Source: Methanomassiliicoccus sp. UBA6 (lineage in GTDB: Archaea; Thermoplasmatota; Thermoplasmata; Methanomassiliicoccales; Methanomassiliicoccaceae). From it: 23,034 bases of DNA. The notes below the pieces were generated by a model that had not been told where the DNA came from, did not search any database, and saw only the letters and a program-made list of their open reading frames with translations. The stretch covers positions 254 through 23,287 of the forward strand of contig DAVH01000059.1 of assembly GCA_002508545.1 (NCBI GenBank), written 5' to 3'. A program made the translations under genes and the position numbers. Of the stretch, positions 1-7,455 are shown piece after piece (position 1 is the stretch's first letter; the number at the start of each line of letters is the position of its first letter).

Positions 1-1167
1 GATGGAAACCGGTATCGAGGGCTCCAGCACCCTCGCCAGCAACGTGGTGGGCCCTCCGAGAAAGAACAGGGCGAGCCAGCAGCCGGCGAGGCCGATCGAC
101 AGCCAGAAGATGAACCGCTCCATGGCCGATCTCGTCCCCTTCTTCTTCCTAAGTATCCTGAGGTTCGTGAAGCCGATGATCCCGACGATCAGGGCCGAGC
201 TGATGATCTGAAGGATGCTGTAGAACGACGCCCCGGTGCGGTAGGCCATATCGCTCGAGGTGAACGCCAGCGGCAGGTGGGCGTAGTCCAGGCTGAAGAT
301 GGACAGGATGGTCTCTCCGGGAAAGCCGATGAGCTGGTCGTAGTTGAGGTACGCGCCCACCAGGAGGTAGGCGATGATGCAGTAGGAGGCCACGCCCCTC
401 AGCCTCGCGTTCCTGTCCACCAGGGAACCTATGAACAGGAAGAAGCTGAAGATGAGGAAGTACAGGCTCCAGGTGTGCCAGAGCAGGAGGAAGGTCACCA
501 CCAGGAGGAACAGCAGGAGCTTTTTCCCGGGGGTGTTGCCGGTGAGGATCAGCGCGAACATCGGCAGCAGCAGGGCCATGGCGATGAGGTTGCCCGCTAC
601 CCCGGCGTCCTGGCTGACGGGCAGGGCGGAGGCGATGGGCATCATCGCGTACAGGCCGATGAGGGCCATGTTCCGCACGTTGCGGGACCTCCACGCCGTC
701 ATCCAGCAGTAGATCAGCACCCCGAACAGGGGCATGAGCAGGACCTTGCTGAAGAGGAAGATGTTGAGGAACCTCACGCCCTCCTCGCTTGGTTCCGTCC
801 CGGTGATGATGTTGATGATCGAGAACTCGATCTTCGAGGCCACGTCCTGGGAACCGTAGTTGGTCAGCATCCCCTGCCATGTCCCCTCCTTCTCGGGCTT
901 CAGGATGTGGCCGTGGTCGACGATGTACTGCCTCCCATGGTCGATCCCCACCCCCCACCCCGTGGTCGCGGGGTGCTGGGAGAGGCCGGGATAGATGATT
1001 ATGAACGCGAGCACGAGGTAGATTAGGACGACCAGCAGCAGCTTGTTGGTCCCGCTCATGGTCCAGCGGCGGGCTTCGCGGTCCCTCCGGGCGGGCTCCT
1101 TCTCTCCCTCCACAGATGGTCGCGGCCGGGCCGGAGGCTCGGACGGCGAGGCCTCAGGTCCGGACAT
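1..1167 (-). CDS. Polytopic membrane protein of glycan operon, 3' end cut off
   Basis: The reverse strand is open from 1167 to the window edge, giving 389 residues with no stop, so the C-terminus is missing. After a Pro/Arg/Glu-rich N-terminus (residues 1-40), about nine hydrophobic segments are visible, roughly at 42-60, 133-154, 167-184, 192-209, 216-230, 235-250, 258-274, 316-335 and 352-371. An extracytoplasmic-looking loop of about 70 residues (61-130) follows the first. This layout recalls GT-C glycosyltransferases or polymer-handling membrane proteins, but I recognise no family motif. The ATG at 1167 is chosen because GGGAGGG lies 6 nt upstream. ATGs at 1173 and 1059 are alternatives, the latter removing the whole charged tail. 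The start overlaps the end of the upstream GT4 gene by 14 nt, implying translational coupling and a role in the same glycan pathway. The function is inferred from context only. Confidence 0.75.
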   Translation of the reverse strand, partial: MSGPEASPSEPPARPRPSVEGEKEPARRDREARRWTMSGTNKLLLVVLIYLVLAFIIIYPGLSQHPATTGWGVGIDHGRQYIVDHGHILKPEKEGTWQGMLTNYGSQDVASKIEFSIINIITGTEPSEEGVRFLNIFLFSKVLLMPLFGVLIYCWMTAWRSRNVRNMALIGLYAMMPIASALPVSQDAGVAGNLIAMALLLPMFALILTGNTPGKKLLLFLLVVTFLLLWHTWSLYFLIFSFFLFIGSLVDRNARLRGVASYCIIAYLLVGAYLNYDQLIGFPGETILSIFSLDYAHLPLAFTSSDMAYRTGASFYSILQIISSALIVGIIGFTNLRILRKKKGTRSAMERFIFWLSIGLAGCWLALFFLGGPTTLLARVLEPSIPVSI

Positions 1168-2320
1168 GAGCATCCCTCCCGGAGAAGGCGTCCATCGCGT
1201 CGCGGTACGCCCGCTCGGTCTCCGCGGTGGCCCTTGACCACGAGAACCTCGAGGCATGGGCGCGCATAGCCTCCTCGCTTGGGCCGGGAGAACTCAGCGC
1301 GCGGAGTATGCCTTCCGCCAGGCCCCCGGGGTCGCCTGGCTCGACCAGGGTGGCTCCCGGCCCGCAGATCTCCGGTATCGCTCCCACACTGGTGGCCACC
1401 ACCCTCCTGCCCGCCGCGGCGGCGTCCAGCACCGTCAAGCCGAAGCCCTCGAGCCTCGACGGCACCACGTGGAGGTCGCACTCAGCGTACAGCTCCCATA
1501 GCTGTTCCTGCCCCACGAAGCCGACCGTCCTCACGCTGTCGGCGATCCCCAGGTCCCTCGCCAGCCTAAGGGCGGGACCGGCGTCCCCCCGGCCCGCCGC
1601 GATGAGCACGGGCCTCTGCGGGCACATCGGCAGCGCCCTGAGCAGTATGTCCAGACCTTTCCTGGGGTCGTTCAGCCGCCCGATGAACAGCAGCACCGGC
1701 CGGCCGCCGATGTCTAGCCTCTCCCTCCACCCGGGGCGCTCCGGGTCCCCGCCCGGCGGCCCGTCGGTCCCCTCGTATATCGTGACCGCCCTTGGACCCA
1801 GTCGGTAGCGGGCCTCGAGCTTCCTCCTGGTGTCCTCGCTAACAGCGATCACCAGGTCCGAGGAGCGCACGCACTGCGACTCGAAGCGCCTGACCAGAGG
1901 GTTGTTCTCCCCCCTTCCCAAGAGCCCCCTGGAACGAGGGCCGAGGACCGCCTCGTCCTGGGACAGGTGATGCACCGTCATCACCTGGGGGGCGTTAGCG
2001 ATCCTCTCGCGGCCGCGGGGCCAGTGGGTAACGGAGTTCACGTGGACGACGTCGAACCCGCCCTCGCGCTCTTCCCTGAGTACCGCCCGGCCGAGCTTCG
2101 ACCAGAACACGGCCATCGAGAGCGGCGTTCCCGGGATGACGATGGGCACGACGGTGATGCCGTCCTTCTCGTGTCGGGACATCGGGGACGGCCGCCGAGG
2201 CGCGAACACCACCACCTCGTGCCCCCGCCGGGCCAGGTTCTCGACGATGCGCTCGGCGTAGGTCCCCGCTCCCCCCTGGACGAAGGGGGGATACTCCTGG
2301 GTGACGAAGCCGATCCTCAT
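1154..2320 (-). CDS. Glycosyltransferase family 4 (first of two)
   Basis: This 388-residue protein has the full GT4/GT-B layout. The N-terminal Rossmann half begins MRIGFVTQEYPP and has a glycine-rich GGAGTY loop near residue 16. The nucleotide-sugar half contains FIGRLNDPRKG (about 213-222) and the donor-site stretch SRLEGFGLTVLDAAAAG (about 289-304). GT4 enzymes transfer a sugar from a nucleotide donor with retention of configuration, usually on the cytoplasmic face. The usual E-x7-E donor motif reads E291-x7-D299 here, a conservative change of the second acidic residue. The start codon overlaps the stop of the upstream GT4 gene as ATGA (2317-2320), and the 3' end overlaps the membrane-protein gene, so it is clearly within an operon. 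Donor and acceptor sugars cannot be told from sequence. Confidence 0.93.
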   Translation of the reverse strand: MRIGFVTQEYPPFVQGGAGTYAERIVENLARRGHEVVVFAPRRPSPMSRHEKDGITVVPIVIPGTPLSMAVFWSKLGRAVLREEREGGFDVVHVNSVTHWPRGRERIANAPQVMTVHHLSQDEAVLGPRSRGLLGRGENNPLVRRFESQCVRSSDLVIAVSEDTRRKLEARYRLGPRAVTIYEGTDGPPGGDPERPGWRERLDIGGRPVLLFIGRLNDPRKGLDILLRALPMCPQRPVLIAAGRGDAGPALRLARDLGIADSVRTVGFVGQEQLWELYAECDLHVVPSRLEGFGLTVLDAAAAGRRVVATSVGAIPEICGPGATLVEPGDPGGLAEGILRALSSPGPSEEAMRAHASRFSWSRATAETERAYRDAMDAFSGRDAHVRT

Positions 2321-3507
2321 GGCGAGGGCCTCCCGCGATCAGGTGGTCCTTCCGCATCGCTCGCTCGGAATGTCTGGATGGAGCGCTCGTACAGCTGTTC
2401 GAACTCCCGGGCCACGGATCGCCAGGTCAGGTGCTCCTCGATATAGGCGCGGCCGTTCTTGACCAGCGTCGATCCCTCCTGGGGATGGTCGAGCAGGTGC
2501 TGAATGGCCTCCACCAGGGCCTGGGGATCATCTGGCGGCACGGCGATCCCGCACCGGGCCTTCGAGACCATCTCCCCACACCCGCTGTCGTTGCACACCA
2601 CCACCGGGGTGCCGCAGAGCACCGCCTCGAAGGGGACCAGGCCGAAGATCTCCTGACGCGAGGGGTTGACCACCAGGTCCGCGCCCCGGTAGGCGACGGC
2701 GGGGTCGTCGATGAAGCCGTAGAACTTGATTGCCTCGTCGAGGCCGAGCCTTGAGACCAAGGCGCGCAGAGCCCTCTCGTGGCCGTCGTCCGGGCCGACG
2801 ATGACCAGCAGCATCTTTCCGTTCTCGCGGTACAGCTGCGAGAAGGCCCGCACCAGGACATCGATGTCCTTCCTCCGGTTAAGGCGCCCGAGGTACAGCA
2901 GGACCTTGGTGTCGTCCGGCACCCCGTACTTGGTACGGAACACGTTCCGGTCAGAACCGGCGCTGCCGGGGTCGCTCAGCGCGTTGGGGATCACCACGAT
3001 CGAGGCCTCGGGAGCACCCAGCCCGGCATAGTGGGCGACCTCGTGCTCGGACACCGCGACGCAGGCCGCCGCGTCCCGGATGATCCTCCTCCCCCAGAGC
3101 AGGTCGAAGATGTTCTTCATCAGCGCCCTTCCGGCCACGATCTGGGCGGAGCCGTGGGACTGAAGGACGAAGGGCGTACCATTGCTCGCGGCGAACCTGC
3201 GGGCGATGATGCTCTGGTACGACCGCAGGTTGTGGACGTGCACAATGTCGTACTCGTGCACGTGGTCTCTCATCCATTCCTTCATCCCTGGGGAGTAGAA
3301 CGAGGACCTCATCGCCCGGCCGCAGGGGAAGGGCTCGATGCGGACGTTCTCTGGTGTCCGCAATAGCGCGCGGTCGAGCCGGTGATCGGAGGTGGCGATG
3401 GTCACCTGGTGCCCCATCCGCGCCTGCTCCTTGGCCAGCTCGTAGGGAATGACCGCGGACCCCCCGTTGGCGGGGCCGAGGATGGGCGTGACGTGTAGGA
3501 CGTTCAC
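2317..3507 (-). CDS. Glycosyltransferase family 4 (second of two)
   Basis: This 396-residue GT-B fold glycosyltransferase has an N-terminal half opening MNVLHVTPILGPANGGSA, where the GGS loop contacts donor or acceptor in this family. HVHNLRS near 90 and QSHGSAQ near 116 follow. In the C-terminal half, GRLNRRKD (207-214) supplies the conserved Arg and Lys that bind the donor pyrophosphate, and E286-x7-E294 in SRQEIFGLVPFEA is the canonical donor-site pair. It begins 4 nt after the DUF362 stop and ends in an ATGA overlap with the next GT4 gene. Its order in the operon suggests an early or middle sugar transfer in assembling a surface glycan. Sugar specificity is unknown. Family assignment is secure. 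Confidence 0.94.
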   Translation of the reverse strand: MNVLHVTPILGPANGGSAVIPYELAKEQARMGHQVTIATSDHRLDRALLRTPENVRIEPFPCGRAMRSSFYSPGMKEWMRDHVHEYDIVHVHNLRSYQSIIARRFAASNGTPFVLQSHGSAQIVAGRALMKNIFDLLWGRRIIRDAAACVAVSEHEVAHYAGLGAPEASIVVIPNALSDPGSAGSDRNVFRTKYGVPDDTKVLLYLGRLNRRKDIDVLVRAFSQLYRENGKMLLVIVGPDDGHERALRALVSRLGLDEAIKFYGFIDDPAVAYRGADLVVNPSRQEIFGLVPFEAVLCGTPVVVCNDSGCGEMVSKARCGIAVPPDDPQALVEAIQHLLDHPQEGSTLVKNGRAYIEEHLTWRSVAREFEQLYERSIQTFRASDAEGPPDRGRPSP

Positions 3508-3511
3508 TCTA

Positions 3512-4603
3512 TCATCCCTTCTCTCGGTAGTTGACCGCCGCTCCCTTGTGGGCCTCGATCTCGCAGGCCACCTTTCTCTCGTCCTTGTTGCGGCACCGGT
3601 CCACGAGCCGGTAGAAGGCCGGTCGCACGGGAGAGTCCATGACGACCTTGGCCAGGATCTCGCTCTTGAACAGCGCCGCCGAGAAGTGGTCGATCACCGT
3701 CCGCTGGACCCGGCATTGGACGCGGTGCGCCTCCCAGCCCGCAGGCAGCTGGACCGCGGAGAGGTCGGTCGTTCCCAGGCCCTCCCTCTCGGTCATCAGA
3801 ACGTGCTTGACCCTGGACAGGTCCATGCCCATGATGGCCGTTCCCAGCGCGTCCGCCACCACCGGGTTATCGGCCGACAGCAACAGGTCGGCCCGCCTGG
3901 CGGTGCCGTACATGGGGCCGTGGCCGTCCAGCACATAGGTGCCGTCGATCAGCACCAGCCCAGGGTTCAGTGTTCTGGTGATTAGTGCCAGCTTCTCGGC
4001 GAGGCGGGCGTGATGGAGGCAGCGCATCGGGTCGGGGTAGCAGCCCCACAGGTTCTTGATCGACAGCGAGACCTGGGTCATGGCGTGTACCTTGAGCACC
4101 GGGACGGACACGAGGCAGTCCACCTCATCAAGCAGCAGCTTCGGCAGCTGCACCTTTACCGCGGTCCCGCGGACCTCGCCCTCGACGTCGACCGCCGGCA
4201 GGGATGAGAGGTTGACGAGCTCTGCTCCAAGGGCACGGCACATCGCCGGCATGCCGTGACCCTCGAACGCCTGATCGGCGGTGAAAGCGTGGTTGGCCCC
4301 GTCGGACTCGCCGACGAGGACCTTCCCGGCCCGGGAGGACAGCAGGAACAGCAGCTCTTTCAGCACCGGCGGGCTGGTGGTCACCCCGGGCCGGTGCTCG
4401 AAGAAGGTGAAGTTCGGCTTGACGAAGACCACGTCCCCTTGCTTGACCCGGTCCTTCCAGTTGACCGCCTCGAGGGCCGCGCGGACATCACCGGCAAGGT
4501 CGTCCGTCATCCTGCCTACATGAGCGCGATACCTTGGCCTGTCGTTCCTTCGAGGATCGTCCGTTCGCTGCTGCAGGCCTTCCGGGACGGCGTTCAAGGT
4601 CAT
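3512..4603 (-). CDS. DUF362 family protein
   Basis: This 363-residue protein matches the DUF362 family by its conserved blocks: VVFVKPNF near residue 59, GESDGANHAFTADQAFEGHG near 100, LVSVPVLKVHAMTQVSLSIKN near 165 and LVLIDGTYVLDGHGP near 220. DUF362 has no settled biochemical role; some members carry a ferredoxin domain. This one lacks any CxxCxxC cluster and contains the DUF362 core only. It lies between a CgeB-like glycosyltransferase (34 nt upstream) and two GT4 genes (4 nt downstream), so a role in glycan assembly or modification is inferred from position. The ATG at 4603 has no clear ribosome-binding site. An internal ATG at 4510 would remove 31 residues, but the RPRYRAHVG segment before it looks like a family beta strand, so the longer form is preferred. 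Confidence 0.88.
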   Translation of the reverse strand: MTLNAVPEGLQQRTDDPRRNDRPRYRAHVGRMTDDLAGDVRAALEAVNWKDRVKQGDVVFVKPNFTFFEHRPGVTTSPPVLKELLFLLSSRAGKVLVGESDGANHAFTADQAFEGHGMPAMCRALGAELVNLSSLPAVDVEGEVRGTAVKVQLPKLLLDEVDCLVSVPVLKVHAMTQVSLSIKNLWGCYPDPMRCLHHARLAEKLALITRTLNPGLVLIDGTYVLDGHGPMYGTARRADLLLSADNPVVADALGTAIMGMDLSRVKHVLMTEREGLGTTDLSAVQLPAGWEAHRVQCRVQRTVIDHFSAALFKSEILAKVVMDSPVRPAFYRLVDRCRNKDERKVACEIEAHKGAAVNYREKG

Positions 4604-4637
4604 GGCACATCACATCTCATGGCGCGAGAGACGGAGC

Positions 4638-5798
4638 TCACGCTGCGGCGAGCTTGCTCGTCACGTGCCGAGCGCGGTTATGGAAGTTGTGCTCGGTCAA
4701 CACCCGTCGCCTGGCGTTCTGCCCCAGGGCCACGGCGTCATCGGGCTGGTCGAGAAGGCACTGATAGATCTCCATGGCCTCTTCGGCCGAGTTCACGATC
4801 ACCACCTCCTTGCGGTCGAACCACTCCTCCATCCCGCTGCACGGCTGGGAGACGATGCAGGACTCGAAGCCGGCAAGCTCGAACGGCCGCGCGGTCGATG
4901 AGCCGTAGACATTGGCGTGGGACCACCGGGTGATGTTCAGGCTGATGGTGCTCGAGCAGCAGAAGTCACGGAACGAGCTGTAGGGCAGGACGCCCACCCT
5001 CCTCGCGTTCCCGAGGTCGATGGTGAAGCCATCTCCACCGACGCTGAACCTGACATTGGGGAGCTTTCTGGAAGGGACGGTTATCATGTTGTGCATCCAC
5101 TCCTTCCGCAGCTCGTCACCGTGGCCGTAGAACGATACGTCCGAGGTCTTCTGCATCGCCTTGGGGCGGAAGAACTCCGGGTCGACCGCATAGTACAGCG
5201 GAAAGACATCATGAGCGCCCAGCTCTCGAAGGTCCGGTATTACGCCCTTGGAATTGGTGAAGAACACGTCGAACTCCGACAGGTCCGCGTCCTGGTAGTA
5301 GTTCGTCTTGAAGCCCCGCTCAAGGGCATACTTCGGCAGGATGGTGGGCATGTCCCCGTCGAAGTAAGCGACCGGTATGCTGTACTCCGAGCGGACCATC
5401 TCCGCGATGCCGGTTATGTGGTTGATGGGGACGTTCATGAAGAAGATGGCATCGATGTCCTTCTCCCTCTCCAGGATCTTTATGATGTGCCTCTTCCACC
5501 GGTCCCGGATGAACCCGTTCGTCGCCTTGCCCAACCACAATGCTTTCTTGTCGTCCCTTCCGGCAAGGCGGCCCTTCCGCTTCTTCCGTTCAAGATAACT
5601 GTTGTAGAGCCGGCTCTCTAGCGAGCACGGGTTCGGATAGGTCCTCCACCAAAGCGATTCGATGGGATCTCCAAGGTAAGGGGTGGCGATGACCTCGTTC
5701 CCGGTCTCGTGGAACGCCTTGAGCAGTTGCCACCACGAAGGCGTACACCCCAATCGATACTTTAGGTCGATCGTGGAGCAAGGGGCGAGTATCTTCGT
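4638..5798 (-). CDS. CgeB-like glycosyltransferase, probable ACG start
   Basis: The protein resembles the CgeB / glycosyl transferases group 1 type (GT-B-like, seen in spore-maturation and surface-glycan loci). Visible elements are IFFMNVPINHITGIAEM and PVAYFDGDMPT in the N-terminal half, FFTNSKGVIPDLRELGA and the adjoining LYYAVDPEFFRP, then SFYGHGDELRKEW, LNITRWSHANVYGSS and the C-terminal RPFELAGFESCIVSQP donor-side block. The first conventional start in frame is TTG at 5753, but this cuts into conserved-looking sequence. The frame is open upstream to a stop at 5813-5811, and ACG at 5798-5796 sits 7 nt after GGAGG and would give MKILAPCSTIDLKYRLG, a typical GT-B first strand. I therefore extend the gene to ACG (386 residues). 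It heads the minus-strand glycan operon. Family call is good; substrate is unknown. Confidence 0.85.
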   Translation of the reverse strand, partial: TKILAPCSTIDLKYRLGCTPSWWQLLKAFHETGNEVIATPYLGDPIESLWWRTYPNPCSLESRLYNSYLERKKRKGRLAGRDDKKALWLGKATNGFIRDRWKRHIIKILEREKDIDAIFFMNVPINHITGIAEMVRSEYSIPVAYFDGDMPTILPKYALERGFKTNYYQDADLSEFDVFFTNSKGVIPDLRELGAHDVFPLYYAVDPEFFRPKAMQKTSDVSFYGHGDELRKEWMHNMITVPSRKLPNVRFSVGGDGFTIDLGNARRVGVLPYSSFRDFCCSSTISLNITRWSHANVYGSSTARPFELAGFESCIVSQPCSGMEEWFDRKEVVIVNSAEEAMEIYQCLLDQPDDAVALGQNARRRVLTEHNFHNRARHVTSKLAAA

Positions 5799-5804
5799 TT
5801 TATT

Positions 5805-5811
5805 TCCTCCT
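5805..5811 (-). promoter_or_regulatory. Ribosome-binding site deciding an ACG start
   Basis: On the minus strand the sequence reads GAGGAGGA across this stretch, a strong Shine-Dalgarno match. The only codon at ideal spacing (7 nt) is ACG at 5798-5796. No ATG, GTG or TTG exists in frame between the upstream stop (5813-5811) and TTG at 5753, which is over 50 nt away from the site. Confidence 0.6.
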
Positions 5812-5858
5812 CAACCACCTTGTTATTTGGAGCATCTTCTATACAAAGATTATACATC

Positions 5859-5868
5859 GATATAAAAT
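5859..5868 (-). promoter_or_regulatory. TATA-like box of the glycan operon
   Basis: On the minus strand this reads ATTTTATATC inside an AT-rich stretch that stands out from the GC-rich surroundings, matching the archaeal TTTATATA consensus. Transcription would begin about 25 nt further on (near 5836), leaving a leader of about 40 nt that contains the GGAGG site. It is the only good promoter candidate upstream of the five-gene operon. Confidence 0.5.
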
Positions 5869-6061
5869 TCAAATACCATCCTGGACGGAGATAGCTGCGC
5901 CCTATGGTCGATATCCATTGAGGCTTAGCTAGGCATCAGCGGAGCTGTCGGCCCACCTGATGTCGAGTTATGATAGATGGTCGGCATCTGCCGCGATGAC
6001 CGGTGCGACCAAGGTGATGAAGAACAGAGAATGAACAAAATGGATACTGAAAGGGAGGTTT

Positions 6062-6361
6062 TTACGCCGTGATCATGAACACGACGTTGAGAACGAACAC
6101 CGCCAGCAGAGGAACGATGGCGAGATTTAACGCCTTCTTCAGCTTCGGCGAGTTCAGCGAGGTCGAGGAAAGCAGTTCCTTCGACGATAGCAGCATTATC
6201 AGCGCGATGGCGACCAGGGCGCCTCCGACGCCGATCCCTAGCGCTGTCGACATGGTGATGGCGCTCGATGCGGCGCTCGTGACAGTGGTAGAGACTACGC
6301 TCGACAGCATTGCAAAGTAAATTAAAATCACCATATATAAAATTAGTCCTTCGCTCCGCAT
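6062..6361 (-). CDS. Small three-TM membrane protein next to CPBP gene
   Basis: This 99-residue protein has three hydrophobic segments, about 6-24, 38-58 (glycine-rich, TALGIGVGGALVAIALIML) and 78-97. They are separated by a Ser/Thr-rich first loop and a second loop carrying SPKLKKA. I do not recognise a family. The gene starts 3 nt after the stop of the CPBP gene (TAG at 6367-6365, ATG at 6361), so the two are almost certainly co-transcribed and perhaps translationally coupled, with only a weak AGG upstream. A plus-strand ORF overlaps it but encodes a low-complexity peptide and is rejected. The small protein may be a partner or accessory of the CPBP protein; this is inference. Confidence 0.7.
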   Translation of the reverse strand: MRSEGLILYMVILIYFAMLSSVVSTTVTSAASSAITMSTALGIGVGGALVAIALIMLLSSKELLSSTSLNSPKLKKALNLAIVPLLAVFVLNVVFMITA

Positions 6362-6364
6362 TAC

Positions 6365-7201
6365 CTAGAACAATACCAGGTAACCGAACGGCAGGAACGA
6401 GAACAGGAAGAAGTTCAGCGTCCCGTGCACCAGGGTAACGAACGCCAGGCTCCTGGTCTTGTAGTACAGCGAGCCCAGGAGGAACGCGACCAGGAACACA
6501 TAGGCGACGTACGGCCCCGACTGGTAACCGGAGTGCATGGCCGCGAACGTCACCGACGCGAACATTATGGCGCCCAGAACGCCGAGGACGCCCTCCATGC
6601 GGGTCTGCAGCACGTAACGGAACACCAGCTCCTCGCCCAGACCGACGAAGAACACCATCACCACGAACAGCGCCACGATATAGCCGATCTCCAGGCTGGG
6701 GATCATCCTCAGGTCGTCGATGGTCATCGACAGCACCTTGAACTCGATGTTGGCGAGGACGAGCGACAGGAGGAAGCCGGCCGGGAGGTACCACAGCTTC
6801 CACCCGGACAGCTTCGGACGGATCTCGAAAAGCTTCCTGACCTTCTGCAGGTAGTCCTTCCAGCCGAGCGTCTCATCGCGCAGCAGTAGGAACGCCACGA
6901 GTATCACCGGCGCGTAGACCAGCGGAAGCCAGAATATCGTCAGCGTGGCGAACTTGGGCATCCCGAGGTTCAGCACCCGGAGCATCGAGACCAGGGAGAA
7001 CGACTGCCAGATGATGGGGTTCGTCCGCAGCACGAACGGCGCCATCACGCACAGCAGGATGTTCAGCAGGTGTATCAGGATCGATGTGTCCATGTTCCCG
7101 GTGAACAGGAACGCCTCGCCCAGCAGGACCATGGACATCGGTGCGGCTACCGATAGGTAGGTCAGCAGCGAAGGGTTCACCTGGGCGATGCGGTACTCCA
7201 T
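6365..7201 (-). CDS. CPBP family intramembrane glutamic endopeptidase-like protein
   Basis: This 278-residue polytopic protein has the CPBP (CAAX protease and bacteriocin-processing, Abi) signature. Motif 1 is EELVFR (E190, E191, R195), motif 2 is FAAMHSGYQ with H223, and motif 3 is VHGTLNF with H259 and N263. These are the active-site residues of the Rce1-like family, so the enzyme appears intact. About eight membrane segments are visible. The first 130 residues form an extra N-terminal membrane region before the CPBP core. Members cleave membrane or prenylated proteins or act as scaffolds; the substrate here is unknown. It is co-transcribed with the downstream three-TM gene. ATG at 7201 lacks a clear ribosome-binding site. 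The long leader region upstream carries palindromes and a nested hairpin. Confidence 0.9.
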   Translation of the reverse strand: MEYRIAQVNPSLLTYLSVAAPMSMVLLGEAFLFTGNMDTSILIHLLNILLCVMAPFVLRTNPIIWQSFSLVSMLRVLNLGMPKFATLTIFWLPLVYAPVILVAFLLLRDETLGWKDYLQKVRKLFEIRPKLSGWKLWYLPAGFLLSLVLANIEFKVLSMTIDDLRMIPSLEIGYIVALFVVMVFFVGLGEELVFRYVLQTRMEGVLGVLGAIMFASVTFAAMHSGYQSGPYVAYVFLVAFLLGSLYYKTRSLAFVTLVHGTLNFFLFSFLPFGYLVLF

Positions 7202-7240
7202 CGGCCCGGAAAACGGCTTACCGTACTTAGATATTGGCTC

Positions 7241-7287
7241 TCCGATATCCGAAGTGAGGCCATCGGCCTGCGTACCGAAATATCGGA
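7241..7287. repeat. Nested inverted repeat in CPBP leader
   Basis: TCCGATAT (7241-7248) is the exact reverse complement of ATATCGGA (7280-7287). Between them AGGCC (7257-7261), ATC and GGCCT (7265-7269) form a second perfect stem with a three-base loop. On the CPBP mRNA this would be a hairpin within a hairpin about 40-85 nt before the start codon. It could be a leader RNA structure, or paired protein-binding half-sites. Confidence 0.55.
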
Positions 7288-7304
7288 CATCGAGTTATCA
7301 ATTC

Positions 7305-7318
7305 GCCATTATAATGGC
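7305..7318. promoter_or_regulatory. 14-bp perfect palindrome, likely operator or TATA of CPBP gene
   Basis: GCCATTATAATGGC reads the same on both strands. Its ATTATAAT core could act as a TATA element for the CPBP gene (transcription start near 7280, just before the nested hairpin). The GC-capped symmetry suits a dimeric repressor covering the promoter. Function is inferred from symmetry and position only. Confidence 0.4.
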
Positions 7319-7410
7319 TGACCCATGCAAATGGTTATTATCCCGAAAGATAATGACGCCCTGACGCTCCTGCAAGGAAATCCCACAGGGGCGCGAGCAT
7401 CCCCCTATCT

Positions 7411-7455
7411 ACGAGGCCTATGCCCCTGGCCTCGTAAACCCCTTTCTTTTTATTA
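7411..7455 (+). terminator. Hairpin plus T-rich tract on plus strand
   Basis: ACGAGGCC (7411-7418) pairs perfectly with GGCCTCGT (7428-7435) around a nine-base loop; one more T-A pair extends the stem. It is followed by a T-rich tail CCTTTCTTTTTATTATTA (7441-7458). This looks like a transcription terminator, yet no plus-strand gene lies upstream within the intergenic region, which hints at a small RNA ending here. Confidence 0.45.

Noticed and set aside
149..1026. Overlapping ORFs on both strands (149-958 minus, 277-1026 plus)
   Set aside because: Both give Arg/His/Pro/Gln-rich products. The third minus frame, open to the window edge, encodes a multi-TM protein and is the real gene.
6069..6320. 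Plus-strand ORF of 83 codons preceded by GGGAGG
   Set aside because: The product is Ser/Thr/Ala-rich without motif, and the opposite strand has a well-formed three-TM protein coupled to the CPBP gene.
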